Origin: Mactromeris polynyma
Lineage: Eukaryota > Mollusca > Bivalvia > Venerida > Mactridae
Length of the DNA: 64,000 nucleotides
Assembly: GCA_032209605.1 (NCBI GenBank)
Contig: JASFXZ010000018.1
Span: 2,483,904 to 2,547,903 of the forward strand
Reading direction: 5' to 3'
Both the position numbers and the translations under genes were made by a program. Positions 45,116 to 59,581 of the stretch are shown here, piece by piece (position 1 is the stretch's first letter; each line of letters starts with the position of its first letter). The notes below the pieces were generated by a model. The model was not told the DNA's origin. It ran no database searches and was given only the letters and a program-made list of their open reading frames with translations.

Positions 45116-45605
45116 GTTGGAACTTCAAAAATCTTATAATCAAAAACTACTGATCCAATTGCCTCATAATTTTACCTGAACATTCTTCAGGTGATCTTAT
45201 ACCAAGATTGTTCAAATTATTTGGAATCATTTAAAAATGTGGCTGCCATGGGATGGAGCCACTTTTCCTAAATGTGTATAGTATAAACAACAAGAATTTC
45301 TTGCAGAAAATTTAGGCCCACTTTTGAAATAATTTCACCTTTAGAAATGTTCCTTCTACTAAGATTGTTCAATTGTGTGATTCAGTAAAATACATGGTTG
45401 CCAGGGTGTGGGTCACACTCTCCAGATATGTATTCATTATACTTATACTGATATTCTATTCTTAACATGCTGGAAATCCAAATGTTTGCTATCTTTTTGA
45501 GAATCTTTACTTCAAAGAAATTTTGCATCCTGTGACACAGGACCATAGTACCAAACATTTCAGTCAATCAGGTGAGCGATTCAGGACTATCGTGGCCCTC
45601 TTGAT
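45116..45605 (+). repeat. Dispersed repeat copy ending 'gtgagcgattcaggac...'
   Basis: Internal units share 'agattgttcaaatta', 'catggttgcca/gtggctgccatg', 'ttcctaaatgtgtatagta' and 'caattttgaaataatttcac'-type text with 50260-50855 and 55850-56296. The right end is 'caggtgagcgattcaggact' followed by 'atcgtggccctcttga'. Confidence 0.6.
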
Positions 45606-45831
45606 TCCATTATGGGTGTTTGTCCGGGCCTTATCTTGGAAAGCGATGAAGGATTGAAACATGGATTATAGATTGATGGCAATAAGGGGAAGTGCAGTAC
45701 GCAAAAACCGTAATCGTACATTCTATATTCACTAAATTATCTGTCCAATCAAATCCTATTAATTTCTCCTTAACACCTTGAAGGATTTTTATCAAACTTT
45801 GGTCAAATGATCAATTGTTTTAGACGACCCG

Positions 45832-46190
45832 CAGAACCCATGTTTAGGCCATGCCCACCCAAGGTCAAGGTCACAGACCTGTGGTCCAAGCAGAACCCAT
45901 GTTTAGGCCATGCCCACCCAAGGTCAAGGTCACAGACCTGTGGTCCAAGCAGAACCCATGTTTAGGCCATGCCCACCCAAGGTCAAGGTCACAGGCCTGT
46001 GGTCCAAGCAGAACCCATGTTTAGGCCATGCCCACCCAAGGTCAAGGTCACAGACCTGTGGTCCAAGCAGAACCAATGTTTAGGCCATGCCCACCCAAGG
46101 TCAAGGTCACAAGCCTGTGGTCCAAGCAGAACCCATGTTTCAACCATGCCCATCCATGGTCAAGGTCAGAGACTGTTGTCCAAGGATGAG
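45832..46190. repeat. 59-bp minisatellite, about 6 copies
   Basis: Unit: 'cagaacccatgtttaggcca', 'tgcccacccaaggtcaaggt', 'cacagacctgtggtccaag'. Copies start at 45832, 45891 and every 59 bases after; the last is more diverged. ORFs reading through all frames are repeat artefacts. Confidence 0.92.
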
Positions 46191-47086
46191 TCCTCAAATT
46201 GTGTCTGTTCCATATCTCCTAGACCCTTCAAAGGATTTAATGCAAGTCCCTTTTGAAAGTACAAATACTTCATTAAGAAAATATGCACACCTATTCTGTT
46301 TAAATATATTAACGTATTATTTCATATCATAATCTGTCACTATTAAAATAATGTGATTTTAGTAGTGGATTTCGTAACATACAGAGGGTTTTGTCCCTTT
46401 TATTGCATCATTATGTAATTGATGTTAGCACTAGGTGTTAAAGTGATACTTACTTGTATACCTTACATTTATGTACCCAAGATATTCAAATCACACATAA
46501 TTTGGTGCAAACAAAATAACTAAAACCACAGTACATAACCCTTCCCCCATACACGATTGCCTTAATGTTGTAAATGCGTAAAATTGACTCCAAACATGAT
46601 TGATGATGAAATTGAATTGAAGATAAGTATTCCAATTCACAAATGGAAATACTACAACATGAGTACATCTTCTTAACATATCCAGAAATACACTTTACAT
46701 CTCTGACTTGTATGTTGTACACTAATTATTATAACACTTTCGAAAATGTATTCAAATTATTTTCATGATTTGAATGATATTTAGCTCTTAAATCCACAGC
46801 AAACATTGAAAAATACATTGAGGACATGAAAGAACATTGAACACATTGTATTAGCAGTTAAATTATAATGCCTTTAATCTTAGTACATTAGCCTACTTTA
46901 TTTTGCATATAAATTCATACTTGTGCTGTATCTCAGCGACCAAAAAGTATAATTAAGTCTCAATTGGAATCTGCCCTGCCACTTGGAGATTGCTAATGTT
47001 GTCATTGTTTTAGGTTTGATTTTATATGGATTGGATGTGTTTGGAATAATGAGTGAACTTTATACCATAGCTCTTGTTCTTGCTGT
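46191..47086. other. Upstream flank of the Ig gene, nothing supported
   Basis: AT-rich, no recognised gene. A possible splice acceptor 'cattgttttag' at about 47012 leaves open an upstream noncoding exon for the Ig gene. Confidence 0.35.
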
Positions 47087-47507
47087 ATGATTATGCTTGT
47101 TAAAATTTGTCTTTTACATGGTTCTTTAATTGTAATTACAGCATTAGGAGGTGTATGTGGTCAAGTTAACCTTACACCTATGACTGTACTTGTGGATGAG
47201 AACAATCCTGTGACCCTGACATGTGCATACACTGGTACTGTAGACTTGTTTGAGTGGTCTAAAGTTGTAGGAGATGTTGGAGGAGGAGATGACATACTCG
47301 AAGGAGATATTTTCCATCCTGCTTGTGTCCCCTTCACTGTAACACCAGATGATACTAAGTACAATTATAGTTGTGCTGGAAATAATAAAATGTCCTGGAC
47401 AATAAAGAATATCAACAGATCAAATGAAGGGGATAGATGGACATGTAAAAGAGTTTTAGATAAAGAAGACTCTATATATAGCAATATAGTTTCTATTACG
47501 GTTAGAG
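47087..47507 (+). CDS. Ig gene exon 1: signal peptide and V-like Ig domain
   Basis: ATG at 47087 gives a leader with hydrophobic core (VKICLLHGSLIVITALGGVC) and probable cleavage near 'GVCG|QV'. The Ig domain runs 'NPVTLTCAYTG' (B-strand Cys), 'LFEWSKV' (core Trp), 'NEGDRWTCKRV' (F-strand Cys), with additional Cys at 'HPACVPF' and 'NYSCAGN' that may form a second disulfide. It ends in phase 1 before 'gtaaaa'. An acceptor-like 'ttgtaattacag' at about 47130-47141, also phase 1, could mean the leader is really in an earlier exon. Confidence 0.75.
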
Positions 47508-50500
47508 GTAAAATAATTTAATATTCAAGTTTTTATAAGTCTGTCTGTCTTTTTGTTATTGCTAAGTCGATCAAATGATTAAATGTGAAACAGGAATGTG
47601 ACATCAGGTGATTCATTACAACTTCTCAAAAAAATCTAAACATTGATATTTCTGTGTCACTCTTCTAGAGATGAGAGCAAAACTTATCTAGCTCCATATG
47701 AATAAAGAATTATGTACATGCAAAATTGAAATGTGCCCTAGTTATGAAATTGTTCTTGGTAACAGTTGCTATGCAGTTTTGAACAACTTAAACAGTAGTT
47801 TTACTTCTTACTTATTCATCTACAAAAATATATTTTTAGCGGGCTTGCTGACGCTCGTAACGTTATCGGGAATTTTCAGTTGAAAGTTGACGTCATAAGT
47901 TCTATGTCATTATCGCTCTACAAAAAAATCAATACACGTGTCTTTTGCACCTTGACATTGTTTGCAGTTATCACTGTAATTTGGATATTTATTATGGACC
48001 AAGAATTGGAGGTAAGTTATCTTTTAATTAATATCAATGTCCCAAATGCCATTCGTTTATCATAAGTGGACAGGATATTTCATTATAATCACAATTAATC
48101 CCTATATGTATATAGTGGAAACTATAAACAACATCTCCTCCTAAACCACTCAATGGATTTCTTGCATTACTCTTCAATTTTGAATCAGATTTTCGACAAA
48201 AACCAGGTTATTAGAATTGTCTGTGTCGTTGGGAGGGTGGGAGGTCCGTCGTTTGGTTGGGTGGGGTGGCATAGACGGCTTTCATAGACATTCTGTTTTT
48301 GATATGCACCCTTAATAATGTGTTACTGATTTCAGGTTCATGTGGCGAGTAATGACTGACAGATACCAACAAATAGAATACTTTATGCAGGTAGCTTTAC
48401 TGCTGCACTGACTGTGACTCATTGAAACAGCTTCAAAATGTTGTTGACAAGTGGTCTGCCACACATGAAGCAGTCAGATACCCAGCATGGCAATGGCATG
48501 ATTGGAAAGCATTTCTTGCACCAATCTTGAAACCAATTAGTGGAAAAGGTACATATACATAATTTGAACTATCACATAGAAGTAAACTATTGGTCTAGAG
48601 CAACGTCGATGGAAAGAGCATTTGAAAAAATACTTAAATTCAAACTTTGGGATAGAACGTTTTTAACACCCTGTACATAACTTGTTTTTAGGTTAGTGTT
48701 TACTATGATTATGAAGTCATTATGAATAATGTTGTGTATGAAAAAAGCATGCTTGAGTAAAAGCCTTAATTCAGTCTTCTGATTCAAAATGAAGCAAATA
48801 TTAAACATCATGCGTTTCGAAATATATAGCCAGAATTTCTTACATTTGAGATAGACAAATGAAGTAAATATTGATTAATCAAAATATGTTTTCGAGAAAT
48901 ATAAGAGATAAAAATCTTACAAACATTAAGTTTACTGTCGCCAGGGTGAAACCATAAGCATTAAATAACATATGAGGTATAATACTAATTGAATGCTTTT
49001 ACACTAAAATCTGATAATTCTGTGTGTCTCACATTCATTGTTTCATATGGTTATTGCAAGAATATCAGCCCACTGGTTGTTGAAATGTCAATCAACACAT
49101 AACAGTTGATCACTATTTTTGTTATTTTTTTTTTATAATAGTATAATTCCCTTTCTTGTATCGGTATTTTAGGATCTCATCAGATGCACCAAGGATTGTA
49201 ATGTTGAAAGAAAACTGTAACTTGTGTGAAAAAAACAGTTAACAGTCCATACTACAATTTTACACAAGATAAATTACCAAAAGTTATTCAACCACATGGA
49301 CTAAGTCAAGAACGAAAGGACTACTTGTACAAAGTTGTAAGACTATATGTGCGACCTGCATACCAGGACATCACTTGTCCAGCTCAAACAATCTAGTGAT
49401 ATAATGAACTGTTGTATTTAAGTACAAATAATCAAATAGTATTTTGAAGTGAAAAGTAGAGACATTTTCTTGTACATTATTTGTTCATGATTACTTGAAA
49501 TATTCTAGTAATAGTAGAAGTGGTATTGATAATGAAACATATGTACCTTGTATGATTTTCTTTCATTTATTTCCTTATTGGATAACATACACACTTTAAA
49601 TACTTTCTAATACTATCCTGCACACATTATGTGCTAAAACAAAGCAACAAGACCACTCCATCTAAGGGAAATATCATGATGCATTGATGGTGTCGCCAGA
49701 AAAAAAAGATGTTGCTGTGATCATGACGCTTGCTGTCTTTAAAACTATATAAATGAAAAGGAAATAGCCTAGAGTCAAATGGTTTTCATTATCATGGGCC
49801 TAAATGTTTGAGGAAACATAAAATGTGAAAACGTGAAAATCAAAAATGTTGTCATTAGCCCTGTTTTCTTGGAGAAGCAGCTTGCAGGTTTTGTGTAAAT
49901 ATCAACTTAAGCAAATCTTAAGGAAGAGTAAGTTTTATATATATATTATATATCGGAGGTGTTTTATCCCCCCCCCCCCACAAAAAAGGCAAAGGATAGA
50001 TATCGCAGGTGTGTGTGTGTGCATCACAGATATTGTCCGAGGCATAACTCGAAAAGTCTTTGAGATATCAACTTCATATACAGATTATTGAGGAGTAGTG
50101 CAGTGTTCAAGAACCATAACTCTGCCTTTGATATTTTAAAAGTTGTTGCCCTTTGTTCATTTTAATAAAATATGTTTACCTTTGACATGTTCCCTTTGTC
50201 ATTTTTTGTCCGGGGCACTCCAAACGTCTTTGAGATATTAACTTCAAACTTCATATACATATAGGTCTCATTGAGGAGTATTGCATTGTTCAAGATCCAT
50301 ATTTCTTCTTGTCAAAACCTGCAGGCCCAATTTTGATATTACTTCACACAAATGTTCATTGGGTGACCCTCTGCCAAGAATGTTGAAATTATTCGGATTC
50401 GTTAAAAAACATGGCTGATTGGGCTGGAGCCACTGTTCCTAAATGTATATTGTAGAAACTTCAAAAATCGTCTTTTCAAAAAATACTGGCCCAATTTTCA

Positions 50501-53500
50501 CAAATTTTCACACAAATGTTCCTTCGATGACCCTCTAATAAAATTGTTCAAATTATTTGGATTCATCACGGATGCCACAGGGCAGAGTCACTTTTCATAT
50601 ATTTTTTATAATTGAAACAAAAATATTCTTGTCACATTTCAATATAATTTCACCTGTTCTTTTGGTAACATTCCCGATATGTGTGTATGACAATTATAGT
50701 GATTTCTCCTATCATGCTGGAAATCACAATTTATTGCTAATTCTCTGAAAAACTTTAGTTCAACAAAATTTTGCAATCTGTGACACACAATCATAATGAC
50801 AGATATTTCTGGCGCCTAGGTGAGTGATTCAGGGACACCATGGCACTCTTCAAAAACCAGTTTGTTACACTGAAATAGAATGACTTAGTATAATTAGAAG
50901 TTTACTATTTAGGATGTTGTAAACCTTGTTATGTGGTATGCCACGTTTCTTGTTTGAAATTTCGACAATGTAGAATGCAATTAATGTATTTGTGCTATGC
51001 TGTCATTGATACAAACAGAAGTGGATAAAGAAAGTATTAGGGAATGGATATCGATAATGACAATAAGACTTAACTTGTTGATACGTAATGGGGAATTTTA
51101 TATTTAATGTATTTTTCAGTTTCTATTCGAAGTGTTTCTATGACTTTACCAAGTTCTGATGCTATACTCGACGTTGTGGAGAACACACAGAAAACGTTTC
51201 AGTGCAGTACTGATGGTGGACTTCCTATAGCTAATATAATATGGTATAAGGACAATGGAACACCCAAAAATACTGGTGATGACATTGAGATTCGAAGTAC
51301 TATATCTGTAACTAACAGTACAGAAAATCAACTGCATATTAGAAGTAGTACACTTTCATTCAATCCATCACGGTCAGACAGAGGCAATAAGATTTATTGT
51401 TCTGCACGCAACCTTCAAAATCAAACTCCTGTTATTTCCGCACGAAAACCACTGCTCAACGTTTTATGTAAGTATGTGTATTATTATCTCATGCATTACT
51501 TGTATTTGTTTTTCATTCAAGACAAGGTTGTGGTAATTAACTTAACCTTTATGAAAGTTTGACTATATTATGTTAATTTTAATGCATATATTTTCATTTA
51601 TTCATTCATAAAAGCATTTAAGCTTACAGTTGTGTCTGATACAGTCATGTGTGGTATAAAAGGATAAAAGAGAAATGTAAAGAAGGCCATAACCAACAAA
51701 CATGGTATGTCCCAATATTCCTCGTAAACAGCACTGCTGGGGCTGTATTCTGAAACTATTTATGAATGTAGATGTTAAAATGTTCTTATCTTACTTTAAA
51801 ACTAAGAAATCTTTGAGGAAAATAATCTTAAGAGAAAAATAATCTTGGTTTATAAAATGATGGATAAATGTTAAATGAGGTTGCCTTGGATTTCCCATAT
51901 GTCATAAATTGTCTACACAACAGAATTACAGCTATTTTCAATCAACTTATCCCGCATGCTACTTAAATAAAGTTGTTATTTATAGATATTTCACTAGCTA
52001 GCATTTAATAGAGTTATGCATTTCAGAATCAGGTCATGTCATGTCATGTGACCAAATTCGCCAACAAAAGTCTTGAAATATATAAATTACATTATAATAT
52101 ATCAAGTTTATTGCACTCTATGCAACAGTTGCCTTCATAGCTCAGTCAGTTAAGTGAACGAATACCGGATTTTGTTATGATGATCCGGGTTCAACCTGAG
52201 TACGAAGTGCTCAAGGTGAGCTATTGGGATCGTCCTATGTCCATCGTCTGTCGTCAACAATTTAAATTGTTAACACTCTAGAGATTATATCTTATAATCT
52301 TAGGGCTACACGAGTCACCGGAATACCGGAACACCTCCGAAATACCGGAACACCCGTAAAATTTACATAGAAAATCAATACTTCACGTACATGTGTATAG
52401 ACCGCTCGTCCGTAAAAACACCGGAACACCCGTAAGATTCGACTTAAACGTCGGGAGGCCTTACTGTCGGTGTTTCGTAAAATAGTTCGTAAAAATTGCT
52501 TAAATTGCACTTTATGTACTTCTTGTTAAGAACAATAATCTAAATACGTGTGTATATGTTGCCTCTTTCAATTCAAACATGATCTGATGCAATCATATCA
52601 AATTATCTAGGAGATTCTTTAAATATCAGTTTTATGGAGGGGTTCGACAATAATCGTAAATCGGAGCTTAGATGCCGAAAGATGTCATTTTGACAAACGG
52701 TCGTCGACGATAATGAGAAGCTTCGTTCACGTTGTATAGTTATGATCAACACAATTATCATTCCCAACTTTCTCTTTGAACTCCCAAATTACGTATCAAA
52801 GACAAAAACATGTACATGATAACTTACACAGCTTCTATGTAGTCTATAATCATGAAGGAATAATCATTGGTTTGCTGGTATCTTTATATTTTCGGGTGTT
52901 AATGTAATTGAAAGTCGAGTCATGCCGACGAAGTCTGGTCAGTAATGTTTGTTAACCAAATAATGACATAAAACATCGACGCGTGTTGATACTGCTAACA
53001 CACCATCTGTGTAGAATAAGCGTGATTTGATTGGCAAAGTTGACAGGCGATAGACTCCGCCTACCGATAGTACCAGTTGTACACACATGTACATGTATCG
53101 AAATTTACGATGCTGCTTGAGGGGCGATCAACGTAATATGAAGGGATAAATCGATCGAATTTTATCATCATCTTTCAGATAATATGCATTTTTAAGCAGG
53201 TAATTGCCGAATTCGCCATTTTTTATCGCCACTTTGATCGCAAATTCGCCAATGGCTCCGATCTGAGACATAAAAACAATTGTTGAAGAAGACATGTTCT
53301 AATTAATTGGTTTGGTCGTAGTTTTGAACAATGTGACATGTTTGCATTAATAGTCGAACACTTTGCAAACATGTACACATCCTTTCATTGTGTAAATAAT
53401 CGATAATTAAATGTGTGAAAATACAGGTAAATCATCCCAGTGACGTGTGAAAACATTCGTCGCCAGCAGGATACGATCTGACTTCGTGTTAAAGGTGCAA

Positions 53501-56500
53501 ACTTGTTAAACGGGACTTCGAAAAAACTTCGATGTAACGAAAAAATTCGAGACAAAAATTCGTCTTAATCGACAGAAATTCATATAGATAAAGAAGGATA
53601 AAATCGGGACATTTGAAAAACTTCGAGGTAAATTCTTCTTAAGCGAGTTCGTCCTAACGAGAGTCGACTGTTTCTCAACATGGTAATGTTTTATACCTCT
53701 ATACATATGTATCAGGTCTTGAAAAATCTTTTTAGGGCGAGTGACCCTGTAGCTCGACTCACCCTGCACACAATTTACTTGCCCTTCATTTTAACCGGTC
53801 ACACGACTAACCGAAATACTACCGAAATAGTACCCGTAAATTTTACAGAGAAAATCAATACGTAAAGCATAATAAACCGGTAAATTAAACCATTGTTGAA
53901 GTGTTGTATCATATGATATTGTCAAAATAATTTGGGGTATTGTAGATCTACATTTAAGTAATCCATTAAACGACTGCTTACACTTAACCCCATCGGTCAT
54001 TTCACACCCTCGTAATTTACGGTTGCATTCATGCATTATCCTTTGAACAATTGAGTAAATAATAAGGCGCGATAAATACGACCAGGTAAATACTCGGCGA
54101 CCCACTAATAAAATGGCATGTACAAATTGTTGCATTTATTTGTCCGATTGAGCACAAGTTTAAATTTAACTTAACCATCATAATTTCTACAAGAATCAAG
54201 TTCATGTAACGTCGTTGCTAAGCGGCCTACATTGATTGTGATCACTGAGAGAATGAAAATAGCAAAAATAGGGTTAATCGAATAATTAACTCTGGGTTCA
54301 AAACTTATGCTCTGAATGTGACAATCAAATTGTGTAAACACGTACTTAGTTTCGTATTTAATCCTTATTACTGTCCGCCTGTTTTAAATATGCACTTCGA
54401 ATGAATTTGAGAAACATTCCAGTTAATAGCTGTCAATACTGCGTCATTACTGCAATCATGAAGTCACGCCACGCGCAGATTCATGTTACTGTGATGATTA
54501 TTTATTAATAGACTGAAAGCTCTTAAATATGTATTTGTGTGTAAATGTGCGCGTCTATGTTTTGCCTTTTATTTTCGCGCATGTGCAATAAGAAAATTCT
54601 TGAATTTTATGCACGAGGCAACAACGCGTATTCAAAGAAGACATTAACCTTGTCATCTTTGATAAAGTGCGGGAAATTTTCATTGCGACATGACGCACGA
54701 GCTGTACTGTTAATTTAATATCGACAATGACTAATGCACTCACACAATATTATTAATAGCCGCGTTAATCAGTTATTTTGACAATATCATATGATACAAC
54801 ACTTCAATAATGGATTAAGTATTCGCGGTAAACGGACATTAGCCACTAGGACATTAGCCCCTAAGCTCAAATTTGCATAGACGGACAAAAGCCCCTTCAT
54901 GATATTACACATGCGGATAATAGCCCCTTCATTATTTTGCGCATGCGGACAAAACCCATTCAACATAGAACATTAGCCCCTTGATGGTTTGGTCAAGTAG
55001 GACATTATCCCCTTCCCCCACAAAGATGGAATTTTGGAAGATTGTAGATCATTATATATATTATATATTTATTTCAGTAGTTGAGTTTACATGGTACATG
55101 GATAATTAGGACAATGCTATAATATTAAAATAATAATAATGACATGTGCATAATACCAATGCCATACACACCAACACCTATGATAGCACAAACAAATCTT
55201 ATTTCCATTGTGGTCCTACATGTTGGTGGCATGACATAGAGAGGCATAAAAATCTAATTAAATAATATCACAGAACAAGAAAATAAATATATCACAAAAT
55301 GCCACATACCTAATAACTTTATCACGAGATTATATTCAATGAAAGACATTATTGCTAAAATATCACAGATTACTGAATCTCGTTACATACAATCTAATTT
55401 AAACATATTAGGTTAAGATAATGTTATAGTTTATGCACATTACGTCATTTAACGTCAGCGACAATTTCCATATTGATACAATTTCAAACAATATTTAAGC
55501 TTCCTTAGTATAGATAGAGTCCGGCGTTACTTTGCCTCTTAATTTTGTCACTTTTTGTCTAGTTATTTAAATTTTTTTACATATTAGTTCAAATTACAGT
55601 CTCAAATTATTTGACGAAATTAAAACCTGTCTTTCCATATTATACCTGATAAAATTATGATCTTACCCATAAAAAATCTTCAGACTTGTAAATTATGTAT
55701 AAGCATAACACAATTCTAAACCTATATAAACTCTGCATTTCAAAATTGTATTCTCTCCGACTTAATCACTTGGCCAATGTTGATCAAACATTGCAGGAAT
55801 GTCCCAAGAGTTTCCATAGTTTGCCCTCGTGGTTAAAATGATTTAACACATCTTTGAAAATCGTTTTCTCCAAAACTGCATAAACCAGGGCTTTGATATT
55901 TGGTATGAAGCATTGTTTAGTGATCTCCTACCAAGATTGTTCAAATTATGTCCCTTGTGTCTCAACCAGCCTGCCTTGGGGGTCACATGTTTCCTAATGA
56001 GATATACAGGGAATACGTTAGAAAATCGTCTTGTCCAGAATCATGCGGATCAAAGGCATGTGTGCACAATGTACCTCATTCACCTCTTGTTAAATCTAGA
56101 TCAGGTTCAATATTGGGGCACCTGGGTTAAAAACTAGGTCACTTGGGCAAGTCATAGAAATACCTTATTACATGTACATAGCTTTATATTCAGAAAACTT
56201 CCAGTGATGCTTATAGAGCACACTATACTTAATGTTGCCATGTTGTTTGCTTTACGTAGGTGAGCAATATAGGGCCATCATGGCACTCTTGTTGATGAAG
56301 ATGAACAGGCTCAGCCTCTAAATTAGTGAATATTTGTTTGCTTCAGAGTATACATACATTGTAAATCTGTATGAATTTTCATTAGACCACTTGTTTCGAA
56401 ATGTTGAGCCTTTATAGCACATGTTATCAAATCTATAATAGAATATTGACAAAGTTTATACATTTTGTTATTATTCTTATTGAGTACATGTATACAGAAC

Positions 56501-59500
56501 AGTTTATATTGTACAGGCAAGAGACTGGACTGTTTTATTTTTTGACTGTGAAATGCTATATTATCTATATGTTTGTAAATTGATTATATGAATATTTTGT
56601 TTTATCGCAGACCGTCCTGATGGTCCACCAACAATTGAAAGTTACAGCGATGGAGGTACATATCAAGTGACGGAGAATCAAACTGGCACTCTGAAATGTT
56701 CATCTACTGGTGGTAATCCTCTAGCTACGTTATCATGGATATGTTATAATGTTCAAACTCACAATGATGGATCAACAAACACAACCGTGGTTTCAACCAT
56801 AAGATGGACAGCAACCAGAAATACGGACAGAACATGTACATGTACATCTTCACAATCGGTGGCAGGAAGTCAAACTGTGACAGTCCATGTACAGATTTTG
56901 TGTATGTATATAGAACTGTTAGCGAATTTTAATATTGAAAAAAAGTATTCTATCATAATACCATAATGTATACTTTAGGAAGTCACAAAGTTGAACTGAT
57001 GGTTTATGTAAAACACGAAGACTATTGTGTACATGTACATACCTCAGAGCATGTATTTGGTATCAGTGCGTAATAAAATCATGGACAAAAATTATCGATG
57101 TGCATTAAAACTGTCACAGTCAAAAACACATAAAGGTAGTATTAACTGTATAGCTCTACTTAATTAAACGCAATGATTAATATCAGGTATATGGCCGTCA
57201 TTAGTTTCAGTAACACAAATGCATCTATGTCAGATAGAAACACAATGGTGATAACCTCCGATCATTGTTTCCATTTTTCATTCATGAGGATATGTTATAA
57301 TTACATACGTGTTTGCTACGCATCTAAATCTTCTGTCCAATAATGCAATACAGTAAAAACTCGATAATGAGACCACCAATTAATATCGAGTTGGTCTCAT
57401 TATTGAGATTAGTGATATTGTGCTATCAGTACTAGTAATGTTATGTTTGTTCCAAGATATGTGTGTTATTTTAAACACTTCCATGTCCCATAAATGTGTG
57501 GGATTATAAATCAAAGTTCAATAATGGAACAAAACAGGTTAATAACACATTACAATTTTATTTGGAAAAATACACTATAAACAATGAAATATTGAAAAAC
57601 AATTATCATAGCCTTCCACCAATTACACCATCCTCTTAAGGATTGAATGAACCTGAAAATTAAAGCATATCAAATATTATAGGTACATGTTTGTATAAAA
57701 AAGAATACTAGAAGTGTGTAATGATAATAATAACAGGTAATGTTACAGACAGGACAGTTCTATCACTGAAATTACTGGCTTGAGCGGTAGATCTGTTCTT
57801 CAAGAGTGCAATTTTAACATGTTCATTTTCAAATTTCATAGCCAAAGGCTGTAAATTTTACAACTGCTTCCTCAGCAAATTGTCATTATATTTATTAGGT
57901 CCTATAAACATAGTTTATGAAGCAGAGGTGAGATTAAATCTCCTGAGATTTTCCAATGCCATATTTATCAGTCAGTTGCCTATGACTTTTTTCTGGACTG
58001 TCTTTGATCAAATCAATTTCTCTTTCAGAGAAAACTCTAACCTCATTCTACTAATTTCAGAACTTTTAAACAAATTTAATCAGCTAAGTTCATTAATGAA
58101 AATCAAGTACAGATATGATTGATTAATCTGATCAGATAAATATGCAGGTTTATACGATTTGGTGTTTGTCCATTTGGTGTTTGACCGTCATTTAACGAGT
58201 ACGGTATAACAATAACAGATTAGCGATGAATCTAAACATGTGACTGTTAACTGCTCAATTAAGGGACTCACAAAGGGCCAAACAATAAAATACCCACCTC
58301 TTGGTGTGTTTATGACGCCTGAAGGGATTAAAGTGTCATCAAATTATCGTAAACAAATGCAAATTAACAACCTAGGCTGTCGGTGTGACTAAAATCCATA
58401 CTGCCCATTTCGGGACGGTACGTGGTCGTATTTTCGAGTTGAAAATGTGTCTTCATTATTGATCGGGACCTAGATAAGCGGTCGCATTACGCAATATCGA
58501 GTTGCCCACAATTTCGAGTTGCGCGACCATTGAATTATATAGAGAATAATTTGGGTACAGAAAAAACGGTCATAATAAATGTGTAGTTTACAAAAAAGAT
58601 TATCATGGACTCATGTGTCTTCTTATTCATCTTTTCAGATCCACCAACTATCCCTACGCTATATGTTAAGTCAGACCAAGTCAGTGATATGGTTAAAGTG
58701 ATCCGTGACAACAGTCTTAGAATATCATGCACTAGTTCTGGAAAACCAAACCCAAATTATAGTTGGATTTATCCGAACAATACAACGCATCGTAATAAAG
58801 AATTAGTAATTGATAATATACAGACCTCAAGTAATGGACAATATACATGTAAGGCTGAAAATGCTCCTTATCAAGACCCTGAAAGGAAGGCTTCAAGTTC
58901 TTCTAAAGTCATAGTGCAAGTACAGTGTAAGTAAAACGTTCTCTGTTACATAATGCTCAAATAGATGTTATGCTTTTTTTGAACGGATTGTGTCTACATT
59001 TCATTCGTGGTAATATAGAAATATTATTGACTGCCTTCATTTCCTTCGAGTTTTGTTTAACTACGTAGATCCTATTACAAATTATATATGTACGCCTGAG
59101 GTAAGATTTTAGTGGACATTTTGAGCGCTGGGTAAAACAGATTTCTTAACTTGTTTATGACCCTTTTCACCTTTTCATCCATATTCTGATTTGATATGCT
59201 GCTTAAGGTCCATATAGGTTAATGAATGTTCGAAAGTTTCTCAATTCTGTTTAATGTTTGATTTTGGGCTTGAATAAATTCTTCTCTGTTTTGAATATAG
59301 TTTTACAAATATTTTTGCTGAAGAAATTGATAAACACCTGATTCTTTAACAGTGTGACTCCCCTGTAACAACTTAATCTATTTTTCAGTTCCTAATAGTA
59401 TAGTAATATTTATGAAATCAAATGTAGTCACACACACTAAGTCTTTTCTATTATCTATTCATTTTGAACTTGCATCTTTTTAATATTACTCAAAAGTTCA

Positions 59501-59542
59501 CATAGTTATTGAATGCTTTCATTCCTCAATGTAACTTGTCAT

Positions 59543-59581
<39 letters not shown>

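Noticed and set aside
45832..46190. CRISPR-like regular array
   Set aside because: Repeats abut with no unique spacers, and the genome is eukaryotic; it is a minisatellite.
45969..46332. ORFs of 81-95 aa with repeated protein text
   Set aside because: They only translate the 59-bp minisatellite, in more than one frame.
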